Shown: piece by piece, positions 1 through 6,294 of the stretch
Layout: each line of letters opens with the position of its first letter
Numbering within the stretch: position 1 is the stretch's first letter
Source: Spirochaetaceae bacterium
GTDB lineage: Bacteria; Spirochaetota; Spirochaetia; Treponematales; Breznakiellaceae
Direction: 5' to 3'
Assembly (NCBI GenBank): GCA_031279895.1
Contig: JAITHR010000117.1
Span: 1-8,486 of the forward strand
Length of the DNA: 8,486 nt
Translations under genes and position numbers: made by a program
Notes under the pieces: model-generated
What the model was told of the DNA's origin: nothing
The model's database searches: none
What the model saw: only the letters and a program-made list of their open reading frames with translations

Positions 1-2
1 AA

Positions 3-203
3 GGCGCGGTGTATATGACGTACCAGTGGTGGATAGGCGCGTGTAACGAGCTTACCATTTCGCGTCTCGACCCCTCTTCAAGCACGCCGGAATACAAATA
101 CTGTGCCTGCAAAGTCGAAAGGCTGGAAGACCAGAAACGGGCGCAGGAAGAGGTTGACCGGCAGTATCGGGACCTCAAGACAAAGATGCGGATAGCGCAA
201 TAA
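3..203 (+). CDS. Partial hypothetical protein, C-terminal end
   Basis: An open frame enters from the left edge and ends with TAA at 201-203. The first possible start inside the window is GTG at 9-11, but the frame is open upstream and no ribosome binding site can be judged, so this is most likely the tail of a longer protein. The visible 67 residues start with a Trp/Tyr-rich stretch (MTYQWWIGACNELTI), then a Ser/Pro turn and a CAC motif (YKYCACK). They end in a charged, probably helical segment rich in Glu, Lys, Arg and Gln (about residues 38-66), which could be a short coiled coil. I do not recognise the family and assign no function. It converges on the OmpA-domain gene at 1209, with 1 kb of repeats between them. 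Confidence 0.5.
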   Translation, partial: GAVYMTYQWWIGACNELTISRLDPSSSTPEYKYCACKVERLEDQKRAQEEVDRQYRDLKTKMRIAQ

Positions 204-230
204 CCGCAGCCTCCGGCGGCGGCGGCACAA

Positions 231-281
231 AAGCGTCCCGAATCGCGCCTGTAAGCGGGCGCCGTCTGCTTAGGGGCGCTT
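231..281 (+). repeat. 3'-end hairpin element, copy A
   Basis: This element begins 28 bases after the stop codon of the partial gene. Its ends are complementary with one mismatch: AAGCGTCCC at 231-239 and GGGGCGCTT at 273-281. The first 28 bases (231-258) are the exact reverse complement of 1146-1173, so the two copies face each other across the convergent intergenic space. The stretch 224-275 also shares GGCACAAAAG and GTCTGCTTAGGG, at almost the same spacing, with 6288-6338. It is a member of a dispersed family; function is unknown, possibly transcript-end formation or stabilisation. Confidence 0.75.
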
Positions 282-289
282 CGCATGAC

Positions 290-313
290 GCCGTTTAAAA
301 CAGCCGGAGGCTG
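290..313. repeat. Mini-hairpin repeat with TTTAAAA flank
   Basis: The 24 bases here are the exact reverse complement of 2485-2508, upstream of the OmpA-domain gene. The last 13 bases, CAGCCGGAGGCTG (301-313), form a 5-bp stem around a 3-base loop; the rest is GCCGTTTAAAA. This is the most frequent short repeat in the window, also found at 2450, 2463, 2485 and 8370. Confidence 0.8.
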
Positions 314-324
314 CGGCTGTTTCA

Positions 325-337
325 CCGTCTCCGACGG
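325..337. repeat. Mini-hairpin repeat, CCGTC stem variant
   Basis: CCGTCTCCGACGG is a 5-bp perfect stem around a TCC loop. It has the same design as the CAGCC-TCC-GGCTG repeats but a different, still fully paired, stem. The same 13-mer occurs in the reverse sense at 1180-1192 and in the same sense at 6217-6229. The wider match 325-351 is the reverse complement of 1166-1192 with one mismatch. Confidence 0.7.
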
Positions 338-341
338 TTCC

Positions 342-410
342 ATAAGCGTCCTGCGAAGCGCTCCGAAGCGGACAACGACTGCTTACAAGCGCGTATCAGG
401 ACGCTTGTAA
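342..410 (-). repeat. 3'-end hairpin element, copy B
   Basis: This element is about 63-69 bp with a perfect 10-bp inverted repeat at its ends: AAGCGTCCTG at 344-353 and CAGGACGCTT at 397-406. The interior has GCGAAGCGC and ACAACGACTG motifs that recur in copy E (6295-6355). It is oriented like the copies that follow minus-strand genes, although no gene lies immediately upstream in that sense. The following 411-476 shows nothing I can identify. Confidence 0.7.
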
Positions 411-476
411 TTCATTACAGTACAAGGGGTTTATCAGAAGGGAGAGACGGTTCTACCCCCCGCAGGACCGGCTTAA

Positions 477-909
477 AACATTACTGTTTTACTCTAGATT
501 ATTAATGTTTTGCCTCAGAACATTAATGTTTTGTCTCAGAACATCAATGTTTTACTCCGAAACATCAATGTTTTATCTCAGAACATCAATGTTTTGTCTC
601 TAAACATCAATGTTTTGCCTCAGAACATCAATGTTTTGTCTCAGAACATCAATGTTTTGTCTCAGAACATCAATGTTTTGTCTCAGAACATCAATGTTTT
701 GCTCCGAAACATCAATGTTTTGCTCCGAAACATCAATGTTTTACTCCGAAACATCAATGTTTTGCCTCTAAACATCAATGTTTTACTCCGAAACATCAAT
801 GTTTTACTCCGAAACATCAATGTTTTATCTCAGAACATCAATGTTTTACTCCGAAACATCAATGTTTTGTCTTTAAACATCAATGTTTTACTCCGAAACA
901 TCAATGTTT
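477..909. repeat. 21-bp tandem array with AACATCAATGTT core
   Basis: There are twenty consecutive 21-base units (477-896) and a 13-base partial unit (897-909), with no length variation. Units 4-20 keep the 12-base near-palindrome AACATCAATGTT unchanged. Unit 3 (519-530) has the perfect palindrome AACATTAATGTT, and units 1 and 2 are degenerate. The 9-base tail comes in two main forms, TTGTCTCAG-like and TTACTCCGA-like, plus rarer ones ending in CTA or TTA; they are interspersed rather than blocked. Exact 21-bp spacing is two turns of B-DNA, so all dyads would lie on one face of the helix. No spacers are present, so it is not a CRISPR array. A reading frame is open through it only because 21 is divisible by three. 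Confidence 0.95.
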
Positions 910-926
910 CCGAATCTAAAGAACGT

Positions 927-995
927 CCTTTTGGGGCATCCGGTATACCTTTTGGGGCATCCGGTATACCTTTTACGACAAAAGGTATACCTTTT
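927..995. repeat. Second 21-bp period block with GGTATACC palindromes
   Basis: Two identical 21-base units (927-947 and 948-968) and a diverged third (969-989) follow the first array after 17 bases. The palindrome GGTATACC recurs at 942, 963 and 984, exactly 21 bases apart. The third is embedded in the perfect 16-base palindrome AAAAGGTATACCTTTT (980-995). The sequence is unrelated to the first array but has the same period and the same plan: an A run, a dyad core and a T run. Confidence 0.85.
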
Positions 996-1053
996 ACGGC
1001 GCCGGCGCTCCGGAACAGCCGCCCCTTTCATTCGGATTATCCCGCCAATAATA

Positions 1054-1116
1054 CGGTTTTACCTCCCGAAACACCCCTAAAACACCCCGAAACACCGGTT
1101 TTACCGGCGGCGCCGG
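1054..1116. repeat. Third, degenerate 21-bp period block
   Basis: CGGTTTTACC occurs at 1054 and 1096 (42 bases, two periods apart), and CCGAAACACC occurs at 1066 and 1087 (21 bases apart), with a related CCTAAAACACC between them. The block is short and degenerate, so it is less certain than the two preceding ones. Together they give three different motifs with one spacing inside a single intergenic region. Confidence 0.6.
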
Positions 1117-1132
1117 AGGGCGGCGCGGCTGT

Positions 1133-1192
1133 AAGTACGCGAAGACCGCTTACAGGCGCGATTCGGGACGCTTATGAAACCGTCGGAGACGG
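1133..1192 (-). repeat. 3'-end hairpin element, copy C, with CCGTC mini-hairpin
   Basis: Read on the minus strand, this lies directly downstream of the OmpA-domain stop codon. First comes the mini-hairpin CCGTC-TCC-GACGG (1192-1180), which is followed by TTTC and could act as a weak terminator. Then comes the 28-base segment 1173-1146, identical to copy A. The far end is shorter than in copy B and lacks the full complementary arm. The order of stop codon, GC-rich hairpin and then AAGCGTCCC element resembles the arrangement after the partial gene at 203. Confidence 0.7.
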
Positions 1193-1208
1193 CCCGCCGC
1201 CGGCGGTT

Positions 1209-2444
1209 CTAGTTTTCCAATATCGTAATTTCAACCCGACGGTTCCGGCTCCGGCCCTCCTCGGTGCGGTTGTCCGCCACAGGCCGGTCCGCGCCGTAGC
1301 CGCGCACCATAACCCGATCCGCCGGACGGACGCTCTTCCCGATAAGATACTCCGCCACCGAAGTTGCCCGTTCCAGAGAAAGTTCCTTCCGGCTTGCGGC
1401 GGTGCCGGCCAGCGCCGTATGCCCGCCCACCAGAATATCCCGCTCCTTGTACCGCAAAAGGATAGCCGCGATTTTATCGAGCTTCTCCCGCTCTCCCGGA
1501 AGCATCTCGTCGGAATCCGGATAGAACCGGATGTTGTCAAGGCTTAGCACAATCCCCTCGTCGCTTTCCCGCACCGACACGTCGTCAATCCCCGTTTCGG
1601 CAAGGTCTTCCATAATATCCTGAGCCAGCGTGGGCTTGTCCATTTTTTCCGTCTCAATAAGCTCCGCCTGCGCGCTCCCGCGGTACTCGATGGTGGCGCC
1701 GTCGGAAAGCTCGAAAATCATGCGAAAATGCTCCTCGTAGGCCGCGGCCTGGCCCATGTCCGGGTTCCAGTACACCACCTGGCCCGACGCGCCTATGATG
1801 CGGGTAGGGTAAATCCTTCCGGGCGCCGGTTCCGGTTCGGCAACGATGCGGTAGGTTACGGAAAACGCCGGATAGGAGACGCCGCGCCACTCGCGGTTTC
1901 CCAGAAACTCGTAACTGGCGGTAAAGGGGATACGGTACGGTTCGGGAATACCGAAGCCGCTTCTGAAATCGTGCATTTCGTACCCGTCTTCTGACCACGT
2001 ATCCCCTGGCTTGAGGTCCCTATCCGGAAATACCGGCACATTGCGTACCACCGGCATAAAATAGCTCTTGTCAATGGTGATATGCCCCCGTGAGTCCCGA
2101 TCGAACACCGAGTCGTACTCCCGACCCCACTGGAAGCCGCCGCCTTCGGCGCCGGCAGGGGCCATGCCGCGCTCGGCGGTCTGGAAAACCGCGCTGTGGG
2201 TGCCTTGTCCGTTTTGAACGGCGCGTACCTCCACGGCTATCCGGTTAAGAATCTCGGAGCGGTGGCTGAGACGCCTGTTTATATAGACGTCTTCTTTTAC
2301 CGTGGAAAGGACGCGGTATTTGTCTCCGGCCTCGTGCCGGTAAAAAAAGCGTTCCGCCATAACCGGCGGGGCCGCGCACCACAGGATACCCAGCGCCATG
2401 CTTAAGAGCGCGTATGGGCGTGTATGTTTTTGTAGAAACAGCAT
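1209..2444 (-). CDS. OmpA-domain cell-envelope protein
   Basis: The product is a 411-residue exported protein. Residues 1-30 look like a signal peptide: basic start, hydrophobic core around 11-25, and VMA before Glu31. Residues about 31-290 form a beta-rich region I cannot assign. Residues about 298-409 are an OmpA C-terminal domain, with NIRFYPDSDEML (304-315), GHTALAG (341-347), LSLERA (355-360) and the ending GRSRNRRVEI (397-406). Such domains normally bind peptidoglycan in the periplasm. The Asp that contacts diaminopimelate in OmpA of other bacteria (GHTD) is Ala344 here, while the partner Arg359 is kept. The ATG at 2444 is supported by GGAGG eight bases upstream. That ribosome binding site lies inside a CAGCC-GGA-GGCTG hairpin repeat. 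The gene is probably monocistronic: the oadB terminator precedes it and a convergent gene follows. The OmpA assignment is secure; the precise role is unknown. Confidence 0.9.
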   Translation of the reverse strand: MLFLQKHTRPYALLSMALGILWCAAPPVMAERFFYRHEAGDKYRVLSTVKEDVYINRRLSHRSEILNRIAVEVRAVQNGQGTHSAVFQTAERGMAPAGAEGGGFQWGREYDSVFDRDSRGHITIDKSYFMPVVRNVPVFPDRDLKPGDTWSEDGYEMHDFRSGFGIPEPYRIPFTASYEFLGNREWRGVSYPAFSVTYRIVAEPEPAPGRIYPTRIIGASGQVVYWNPDMGQAAAYEEHFRMIFELSDGATIEYRGSAQAELIETEKMDKPTLAQDIMEDLAETGIDDVSVRESDEGIVLSLDNIRFYPDSDEMLPGEREKLDKIAAILLRYKERDILVGGHTALAGTAASRKELSLERATSVAEYLIGKSVRPADRVMVRGYGADRPVADNRTEEGRSRNRRVEITILEN

Positions 2445-2475
2445 TTTTACAGCCTCCGGCTGCAGCCTCCGGCTG
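2445..2475 (-). promoter_or_regulatory. Ribosome binding site inside hairpin repeats, OmpA gene leader
   Basis: On the minus strand the leader ends with two abutting copies of CAGCCGGAGGCTG (2475-2463 and 2462-2450), followed by TAAAA and the ATG. The GGAGG of the second copy (2457-2453) is the only plausible Shine-Dalgarno sequence and is spaced eight bases from the start. It sits in the loop and 3' arm of the 5-bp stem, so folding would hide it. Regulation by this fold is an inference. Confidence 0.6.
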
Positions 2476-2508
2476 TTTTAAACGCAGCCTCCGGCTGTTT
2501 TAAACGGC
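2450..2508. repeat. Three mini-hairpin repeats in tandem
   Basis: CAGCCTCCGGCTG occurs at 2450-2462, 2463-2475 and 2485-2497. The last two belong to a 22-base direct repeat that adds TTTTAAACG. The stretch 2485-2508 is present as an exact reverse complement at 290-313. The first two copies abut and could pair with each other to form one longer stem instead of two small ones. Confidence 0.85.
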
Positions 2509-2513
2509 TTCCC

Positions 2514-2570
2514 GATACCCGCGGCGTAGCCGGCGTTGACCGCTTTGACGCGGGTATCAGGACACTTATA
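2514..2570 (-). repeat. 3'-end hairpin element, copy D
   Basis: GATACCCGCG (2514-2523) and CGCGGGTATC (2549-2558) are perfectly complementary arms around a 25-base loop. The loop contains GCGTTGACCGCTTTGA, shared in altered form with the oadB terminator hairpin at 2614-2653. The continuation AGGACACTTATAG (2559-2571) aligns with the AGGACGCTTGTAA end of copy B, which places it in the same family. It lies between the oadB terminator and the OmpA leader. TATAAG on the minus strand (2570-2565) might be a promoter -10 box, but no convincing -35 box accompanies it. Confidence 0.65.
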
Positions 2571-2571
2571 G

Positions 2572-2613
2572 AAAAAAATAGAAAAAATAGAAAAAATAGA
2601 AAAACGGGAAAAA
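2572..2613. other. Phased A-tracts, likely curved DNA
   Basis: Five runs of five to seven A lie at 2572-2578, 2582-2587, 2591-2596, 2600-2604 and 2609-2613, with centres about 9 bases apart and TAG or a similar short break between them. A-tracts repeated near the helical period curve DNA. On the minus strand the same stretch is the T-rich tail of the oadB terminator. Confidence 0.6.
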
Positions 2614-2653
2614 TACCGCGGCGCAGCGGACGTTGACCGCTTTGCCGCGGGTA
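2596..2653 (-). terminator. Rho-independent terminator of the oad operon
   Basis: On the minus strand, ten to fifty bases after the oadB stop, TACCCGCGGC (2653-2644) pairs with GCCGCGGTA (2622-2614), allowing one bulged base. An inner stem AGCGG/CCGCT lies inside (2641-2637 with 2629-2625). The stem is followed at once by TTTTTCCCGTTTTT and further T runs. This is the clearest intrinsic terminator in the window. The stem-loop sequence itself is a relative of repeat copy D, so the repeat appears to have been recruited as the terminator. Confidence 0.8.
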
Positions 2654-2662
2654 CGGCGCCCT

Positions 2663-4066
2663 TTAGCCGCCGCCGTACATGGCTATCATAACCCCCGCGG
2701 CAATGGCGGTGCCGATAACGCCGGAGACATTCGGCCCCATGGCGTGCATAAGGAGGAAGTTTCCCGGATCCTCTTCAAGGCCCACGCGGTTGGAAACCCG
2801 CGCCGCCATAGGCACCGCGGACACGCCGGCGGACCCGATGAGCGGGTTGATCTTCTCTTTGAGGAACAGGTTCATAAACTTCGCCACGCACACGCCCGTA
2901 CCGGTGGCGATGCAGAACGCGATAAGCCCCATAGTTACAATCGAAAGGGACGCGGGATTGAGAAACTTTTCAGGGGTCATCTGGCTTCCCACGCCTAAAG
3001 AGAGCATCACGGACACGATGTTCATAAGCTCGTTTTGCAGGGTTTTTGAAATCCGCTCCACCACCCCGCATTCCTTGATGAAATTGCCGAACATAAGGCA
3101 CCCGATAAGCGGCGCCGCTGCGGGAAGGATAAGGATGGCCAGCATGAACACCACCAGGGGAAACAGGGTTTTCTCCACTTTGGATACTGGCCGCAGCTGT
3201 TTCATCTTGATAAGCCGCTCTTCTTTGGTGGTGAGCGCCCGCATAATCGGCGGCTGGATAAGGGGAACGAGCGCCATGTAGGAGTACGCCGCGACCGCCA
3301 CGGTGGCAAGGAGTTCCGGCGCGAGCTTTGCGGCGATGTAGATGGTGGTAGGCCCGTCAGCGCCGCCTATAATCGCCACGGCGCAGGCCTGGAGGAGGTT
3401 GAAGTTCACCCCGGGGATAAGGTTCATGGCGGTAATGCCGAAAAGGGTGCCGAACACGCCGAACTGCGCCGCCGCGCCCAGGAGCGCGGTCTTGGGATTG
3501 GCGATAAGCGGCCCGAAGTCGGTCATCGCGCCGATACCCATGAAGATAAACAGGGGGAAAAACTCGTTTCCCACCCCGCCTTCATAGATGATGTGCAGGA
3601 ACCCGTGGGGCGGATTTCCCATGCCCGCCATCGGCACGTTGACGAAAATGGTCCCGAACCCGATAGGAATAAGGAGCAGGGGTTCAAAGCCGCGAACCGC
3701 CCCCAGGTACACGATGAGAAAACCGACCGCCACCATAAGGAACTCCTGCCACCCGAATACGGTGGTGGTTTTGTTCGTGCCGGTGGTTTCGTCAATCACG
3801 GTGGTTTCTTTCTGTATCTCGTCGGTAATAAACGCGAAAAGGCCGGTGGTTTCTATCACGTTTCCGATAAAACTGTTGAAGGAAATACGCGGGATGTTCC
3901 CGCTTCCCGGAATAATGCCGTCGGGATTTTGTATGGACGCGGGATCCGATGCCGGCGGATTACCCTGCGCGGCGATACGGGGCATGAATGAAAACACGAA
4001 CGCCCCGACCACCAGCAGAAGGCATAGTTTCGTAACCCATACCGGATCCGTTTTAAGGTGTAACAT
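2663..4066 (-). CDS. oadB: Oxaloacetate decarboxylase beta subunit, Na+ pump
   Basis: This is the integral membrane subunit that releases CO2 from carboxybiotin and couples this to Na+ export across the cytoplasmic membrane. The protein has 467 residues and many hydrophobic helices. Family signatures are nearly intact: GAMTDFGPL (179-187), IIGGADGPT (232-240), [17 protein letters not shown] (259-275), [21 protein letters not shown] (407-427) and MGPN (443-446). Residues implicated in Na+ and proton coupling in the Klebsiella enzyme (Asp203, Tyr229, Asn373, Gly377, Ser382, Arg389, Asn412) map here, with a constant offset of 34, to Asp237, Tyr263, Asn407, Gly411, Ser416, Arg423 and Asn446. The N-terminus differs from the Klebsiella protein: an extra hydrophobic segment (14-30) is followed by a polar, Thr-rich stretch of about 70 residues. 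The ATG lies four bases after the oadA stop, with AGGA overlapping that stop, which suggests translational coupling. Confidence 0.96.
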   Translation of the reverse strand: MLHLKTDPVWVTKLCLLLVVGAFVFSFMPRIAAQGNPPASDPASIQNPDGIIPGSGNIPRISFNSFIGNVIETTGLFAFITDEIQKETTVIDETTGTNKTTTVFGWQEFLMVAVGFLIVYLGAVRGFEPLLLIPIGFGTIFVNVPMAGMGNPPHGFLHIIYEGGVGNEFFPLFIFMGIGAMTDFGPLIANPKTALLGAAAQFGVFGTLFGITAMNLIPGVNFNLLQACAVAIIGGADGPTTIYIAAKLAPELLATVAVAAYSYMALVPLIQPPIMRALTTKEERLIKMKQLRPVSKVEKTLFPLVVFMLAILILPAAAPLIGCLMFGNFIKECGVVERISKTLQNELMNIVSVMLSLGVGSQMTPEKFLNPASLSIVTMGLIAFCIATGTGVCVAKFMNLFLKEKINPLIGSAGVSAVPMAARVSNRVGLEEDPGNFLLMHAMGPNVSGVIGTAIAAGVMIAMYGGG

Positions 4067-4070
4067 GGCG

Positions 4071-5846
4071 TTATCCTATTTCGGCCACAGGCTGCTGGGA
4101 CGTTACCTGCGTGCCGGCAGGCACGAGAAAGTGTACCTTTCCGGCGGCGGTTGACTTTATCTCCAGTTCCATTTTCATAGATTCGATGATGATAATCGTG
4201 GCGCCGGAACCGACCTGCTCCCCTTCGCCCACGGCGTACCGGATAATCGTGCCGGCCACAGGCGCGGGTATCACCGTGCCGCTTCCAGAGGGGCCGGCCT
4301 GCGCGGGGGCCGCGGCGGGAGCGCCTGCCGCCGGAGCGAACGACACGGATCCCGCGCTCTGCACCACCACGTTATAATCGGTGCCGTTGACATTGACCAC
4401 ATACTTCGCGGGCCCGCCGTCTGAGGCCGGGGCCGGCGCTTTGGCGCTTGCCGCGGCGGGAGGAGGCGCCGCCGGTTCCGCAGTGAACTTCACCGGACCC
4501 TGGGAGCGCTTCTTAAAGAAATCCGGGGCCACTTTGGGGAACATCGCGTAGGTCAGCACGTCTTCCGTCGTAACCGAGCCGGTTCCCAGGACCTTTTTCG
4601 TCTCTTCCTCAAGTTTCCCGTACTCGTTGGGAATGTCGTCGGCAGGGCGGTGGGTGATTTCTTTTTCCATCTTAAGAGCGTCAAGGGCTTTTTTCACCAC
4701 CTCGGGGTTTTTGGGAGCCGGGCAGGCGCCGTATTTGCCCGCCACAAGACCTTCGAACTCTTCGGAGAGCCTGTTGTACCTGCCGAACAGCACGTTGAAC
4801 ACCGCTTGGGTTCCGACAATCTGGCTTGTAGGCGTAACGAGCGGCGGATACCCGCAATCCTTCTGAACCACCGCGATCTCTTTCAGCACCGCGTCGATTT
4901 TGTCCGACGCGCCCTGTTCCTTGAGCTGGCTTTCCAGGTTGGAGAGCATCCCTCCCGGCACCTGGGACACGAGGATACGGGTATCGGCGCCCAGAAAGCT
5001 CGACTCGAACTTCTTGTAATTCTTCCGCACTTCCCGGAAATACGCGGCAATCTCAAGGAGGAGGTTAATATCAAGGCCGGTGTCGTACTCGGTGCCGCGA
5101 AAGATTTCCACCATGGTTTCCGTGGGGCTGTGGCTGGTTCCCATCGCAAGGGACGAGATGACCGTATCGAGGATCTCCGCGCCCGCTTCCGCGGCTTTGG
5201 TGAGGGTGGCCACTGACATACCGGTTGTGGCGTGGGAGTGGATTTCCACAGGCAGGCTTACTTCTTTTTTGATGGCCTTTACGAGATCGTAGGTCTCGTA
5301 GGGTTTGAGGAGGCCGGACATATCTTTGATACAGATGGAATCCGCGCCGATACCCGCGTATTCCTTGGCCAGCTCCACATATTTCTCGATGGTATGAAAC
5401 GGGGTTACCGCGTAGGAAATGGCGGCCTGAATGTGCTTGCCGGTTTTTTTGGCCGCGTCGGTGGCGGCTTTGAAGTTGCGCGGGTCGTTTACCGCGTCAA
5501 AGATACGGAATACGTCGATACCGTCTTTGGCGGCGGTTTCCACGAAGGCCGCCACCACGTCGTCCGCGTAGTGCCGGTACCCAAGGAGGTTCTGCCCCCG
5601 GAGGAGCATCATGATTTTGGTGTTGGGGAGCGCGGCTTTGAGTTTCTTGAGCCGTTCCCAGGGGTCTTCGTTGAGAAAGCGGATGCACGAATCAAAGGTG
5701 GCGCCGCCCCAGGCTTCGAGTGCCCAGTAGCCGACCTTATCTAATTTATCGGCCACAGGCAGCATATCGGCGGTAACCATACGGGTTGCGAAAAGGGACT
5801 GGTGGGCGTCCCGCAGCACGAGATCGGTAAATTTCACGTTAGGCAT
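4071..5846 (-). CDS. oadA: Oxaloacetate decarboxylase alpha subunit, biotin carrier
   Basis: This cytoplasmic subunit transfers the carboxyl group of oxaloacetate to its own biotin, giving pyruvate; carboxybiotin is then decarboxylated by OadB. The 591 residues contain a carboxyltransferase barrel (about 5-265), a conserved carboxylase domain (about 290-470), an Ala/Pro-rich hinge (about 475-495) and a biotinyl domain (about 498-591). Barrel metal-site residues are visible as RDAHQS (Asp13), IKDMSG (Lys174, the carbamylated lysine of the family) and IHSHAT (His203, His205). The biotin acceptor is Lys558 in ESMKM. A biotin carboxylase domain is absent, as expected for a decarboxylase. The start at 5846 has AGGAG seven bases upstream. 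It follows oadG by 21 bases and precedes oadB by four, so the three are one operon. A pyruvate carboxylase B subunit has the same domains, but the adjacent oadB and oadG favour the sodium pump. Confidence 0.95.
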   Translation of the reverse strand: MPNVKFTDLVLRDAHQSLFATRMVTADMLPVADKLDKVGYWALEAWGGATFDSCIRFLNEDPWERLKKLKAALPNTKIMMLLRGQNLLGYRHYADDVVAAFVETAAKDGIDVFRIFDAVNDPRNFKAATDAAKKTGKHIQAAISYAVTPFHTIEKYVELAKEYAGIGADSICIKDMSGLLKPYETYDLVKAIKKEVSLPVEIHSHATTGMSVATLTKAAEAGAEILDTVISSLAMGTSHSPTETMVEIFRGTEYDTGLDINLLLEIAAYFREVRKNYKKFESSFLGADTRILVSQVPGGMLSNLESQLKEQGASDKIDAVLKEIAVVQKDCGYPPLVTPTSQIVGTQAVFNVLFGRYNRLSEEFEGLVAGKYGACPAPKNPEVVKKALDALKMEKEITHRPADDIPNEYGKLEEETKKVLGTGSVTTEDVLTYAMFPKVAPDFFKKRSQGPVKFTAEPAAPPPAAASAKAPAPASDGGPAKYVVNVNGTDYNVVVQSAGSVSFAPAAGAPAAAPAQAGPSGSGTVIPAPVAGTIIRYAVGEGEQVGSGATIIIIESMKMELEIKSTAAGKVHFLVPAGTQVTSQQPVAEIG

Positions 5847-5867
5847 TTTTTGACTCCTTAACCTAAA

Positions 5868-6116
5868 TTATAATTTGCGATATTCGGTAATCGCGGCGGT
5901 GATAGCCGCGGCAACCGCGGCGTTACCCTGAACAACCGGAGCGGGCGCCGCCTGCGCTTTTACAGGCGCCGCCGGTTCCGTATCCCATCCTAAGGCATGA
6001 ACAATTTTGCCCATCAGAGTTATAGAAACGATCAGAATGATCAAGAATCCGAACACAACGCTCATACCGCAGAGCGTAGCCACCAGACTTTGCGCAAACA
6101 TTTCGGCAATAGTCAT
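5868..6116 (-). CDS. oadG: Oxaloacetate decarboxylase gamma subunit
   Basis: This is a small membrane subunit that holds the alpha and beta subunits together and, in studied enzymes, helps assembly and binds a metal at its C-terminus. With the start chosen here it has 82 residues: one membrane helix (about 10-35, SLVATLCGMSVVFGFLIILI), a short amphipathic part, an Ala/Pro/Val linker (about 47-63) and a C-terminal helix ending ITAAITEYRKL. The frame is also open to a GTG at 6143, but AGGAGG lies just upstream of the ATG at 6116 and would fall inside the longer version, so the shorter protein is preferred. The sequence of such subunits is poorly conserved; size, topology and position before oadA make the call. 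Confidence 0.88.
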   Translation of the reverse strand: MTIAEMFAQSLVATLCGMSVVFGFLIILIVSITLMGKIVHALGWDTEPAAPVKAQAAPAPVVQGNAAVAAAITAAITEYRKL

Positions 6117-6181
6117 AAACCCTCCTAAAGTCCGCTCCGCCACGGATCGAACCTTCGTTTATTTTAGTATGTTTGTTAAGT

Positions 6182-6208
6182 ATTATCCGATACGCACTAA
6201 ATAAACAA
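6182..6208 (-). promoter_or_regulatory. Possible promoter of the oad operon
   Basis: On the minus strand TTGTTT (6208-6203) and GATAAT (6187-6182) resemble -35 and -10 boxes, but the spacer is only 15 bases. They lie about 65 bases before the oadG start, between repeat sequences and the gene, in a locally AT-rich stretch. TAAAAT nearer the gene is an alternative -10 box without a good -35 partner. This is only a candidate. Confidence 0.3.
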
Positions 6209-6215
6209 CCCCACC

Positions 6216-6285
6216 GCCGTCTCCGACGGCTTCAGCATGGCCGCCTGTTGCTTGAGAGTGGTTCAACACCTTGTCCAGTAAGCGG
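6216..6285. repeat. Dispersed repeat headed by a CCGTC mini-hairpin
   Basis: The repeat begins with GCCGTC-TCC-GACGGC (6216-6230), followed by a stretch that also occurs at 8383-8433. The 16 bases GCATGGCCGCCTGTTG (6235-6250) are identical to 8388-8403. After that the match continues with substitutions, including GGTTCAACACC and TGTCCAGTAAGCG. In the other copy the leading hairpin is CAGCC-TCC-GGCTG instead, so the two hairpin types are interchangeable at the same position. Confidence 0.75.
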
Positions 6286-6294
6286 GTGGCACAA

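Noticed and set aside
477..909. CRISPR array
   Set aside because: Units are contiguous 21-mers with no unique spacers, and no cas gene is present.
231..1173. A transposable element bounded by the 28-bp inverted repeats
   Set aside because: There is no transposase between the repeats and no target duplication seen. Related copies occur singly after other genes, so two convergent 3'-end elements explain the pair better.
510..1547. A 345-codon plus-strand open frame through the 21-bp repeats
   Set aside because: It starts at TTG without a ribosome binding site, its first half is open only because the repeat unit is a multiple of three, and its second half is antisense to the well-supported OmpA gene.
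2679..5744. Several plus-strand open frames of 70-200 codons opposite oadA and oadB
   Set aside because: They are antisense shadows of GC-rich genes with strong family signatures. None has a recognisable domain or convincing start signal.
5868..6143. Longer OadG starting at GTG 6143
   Set aside because: The ribosome binding site AGGAGG for ATG 6116 would lie inside this version, and the extra nine residues look like translated leader.
6235..6285. A short coding remnant in the repeats at 6235 and 8388 (minus-strand reading VLNHSQATGGHA and VLHHLETTGGHA)
   Set aside because: The similarity is fully explained by the shared DNA repeat; the frame is short and differences are not concentrated at third codon positions.
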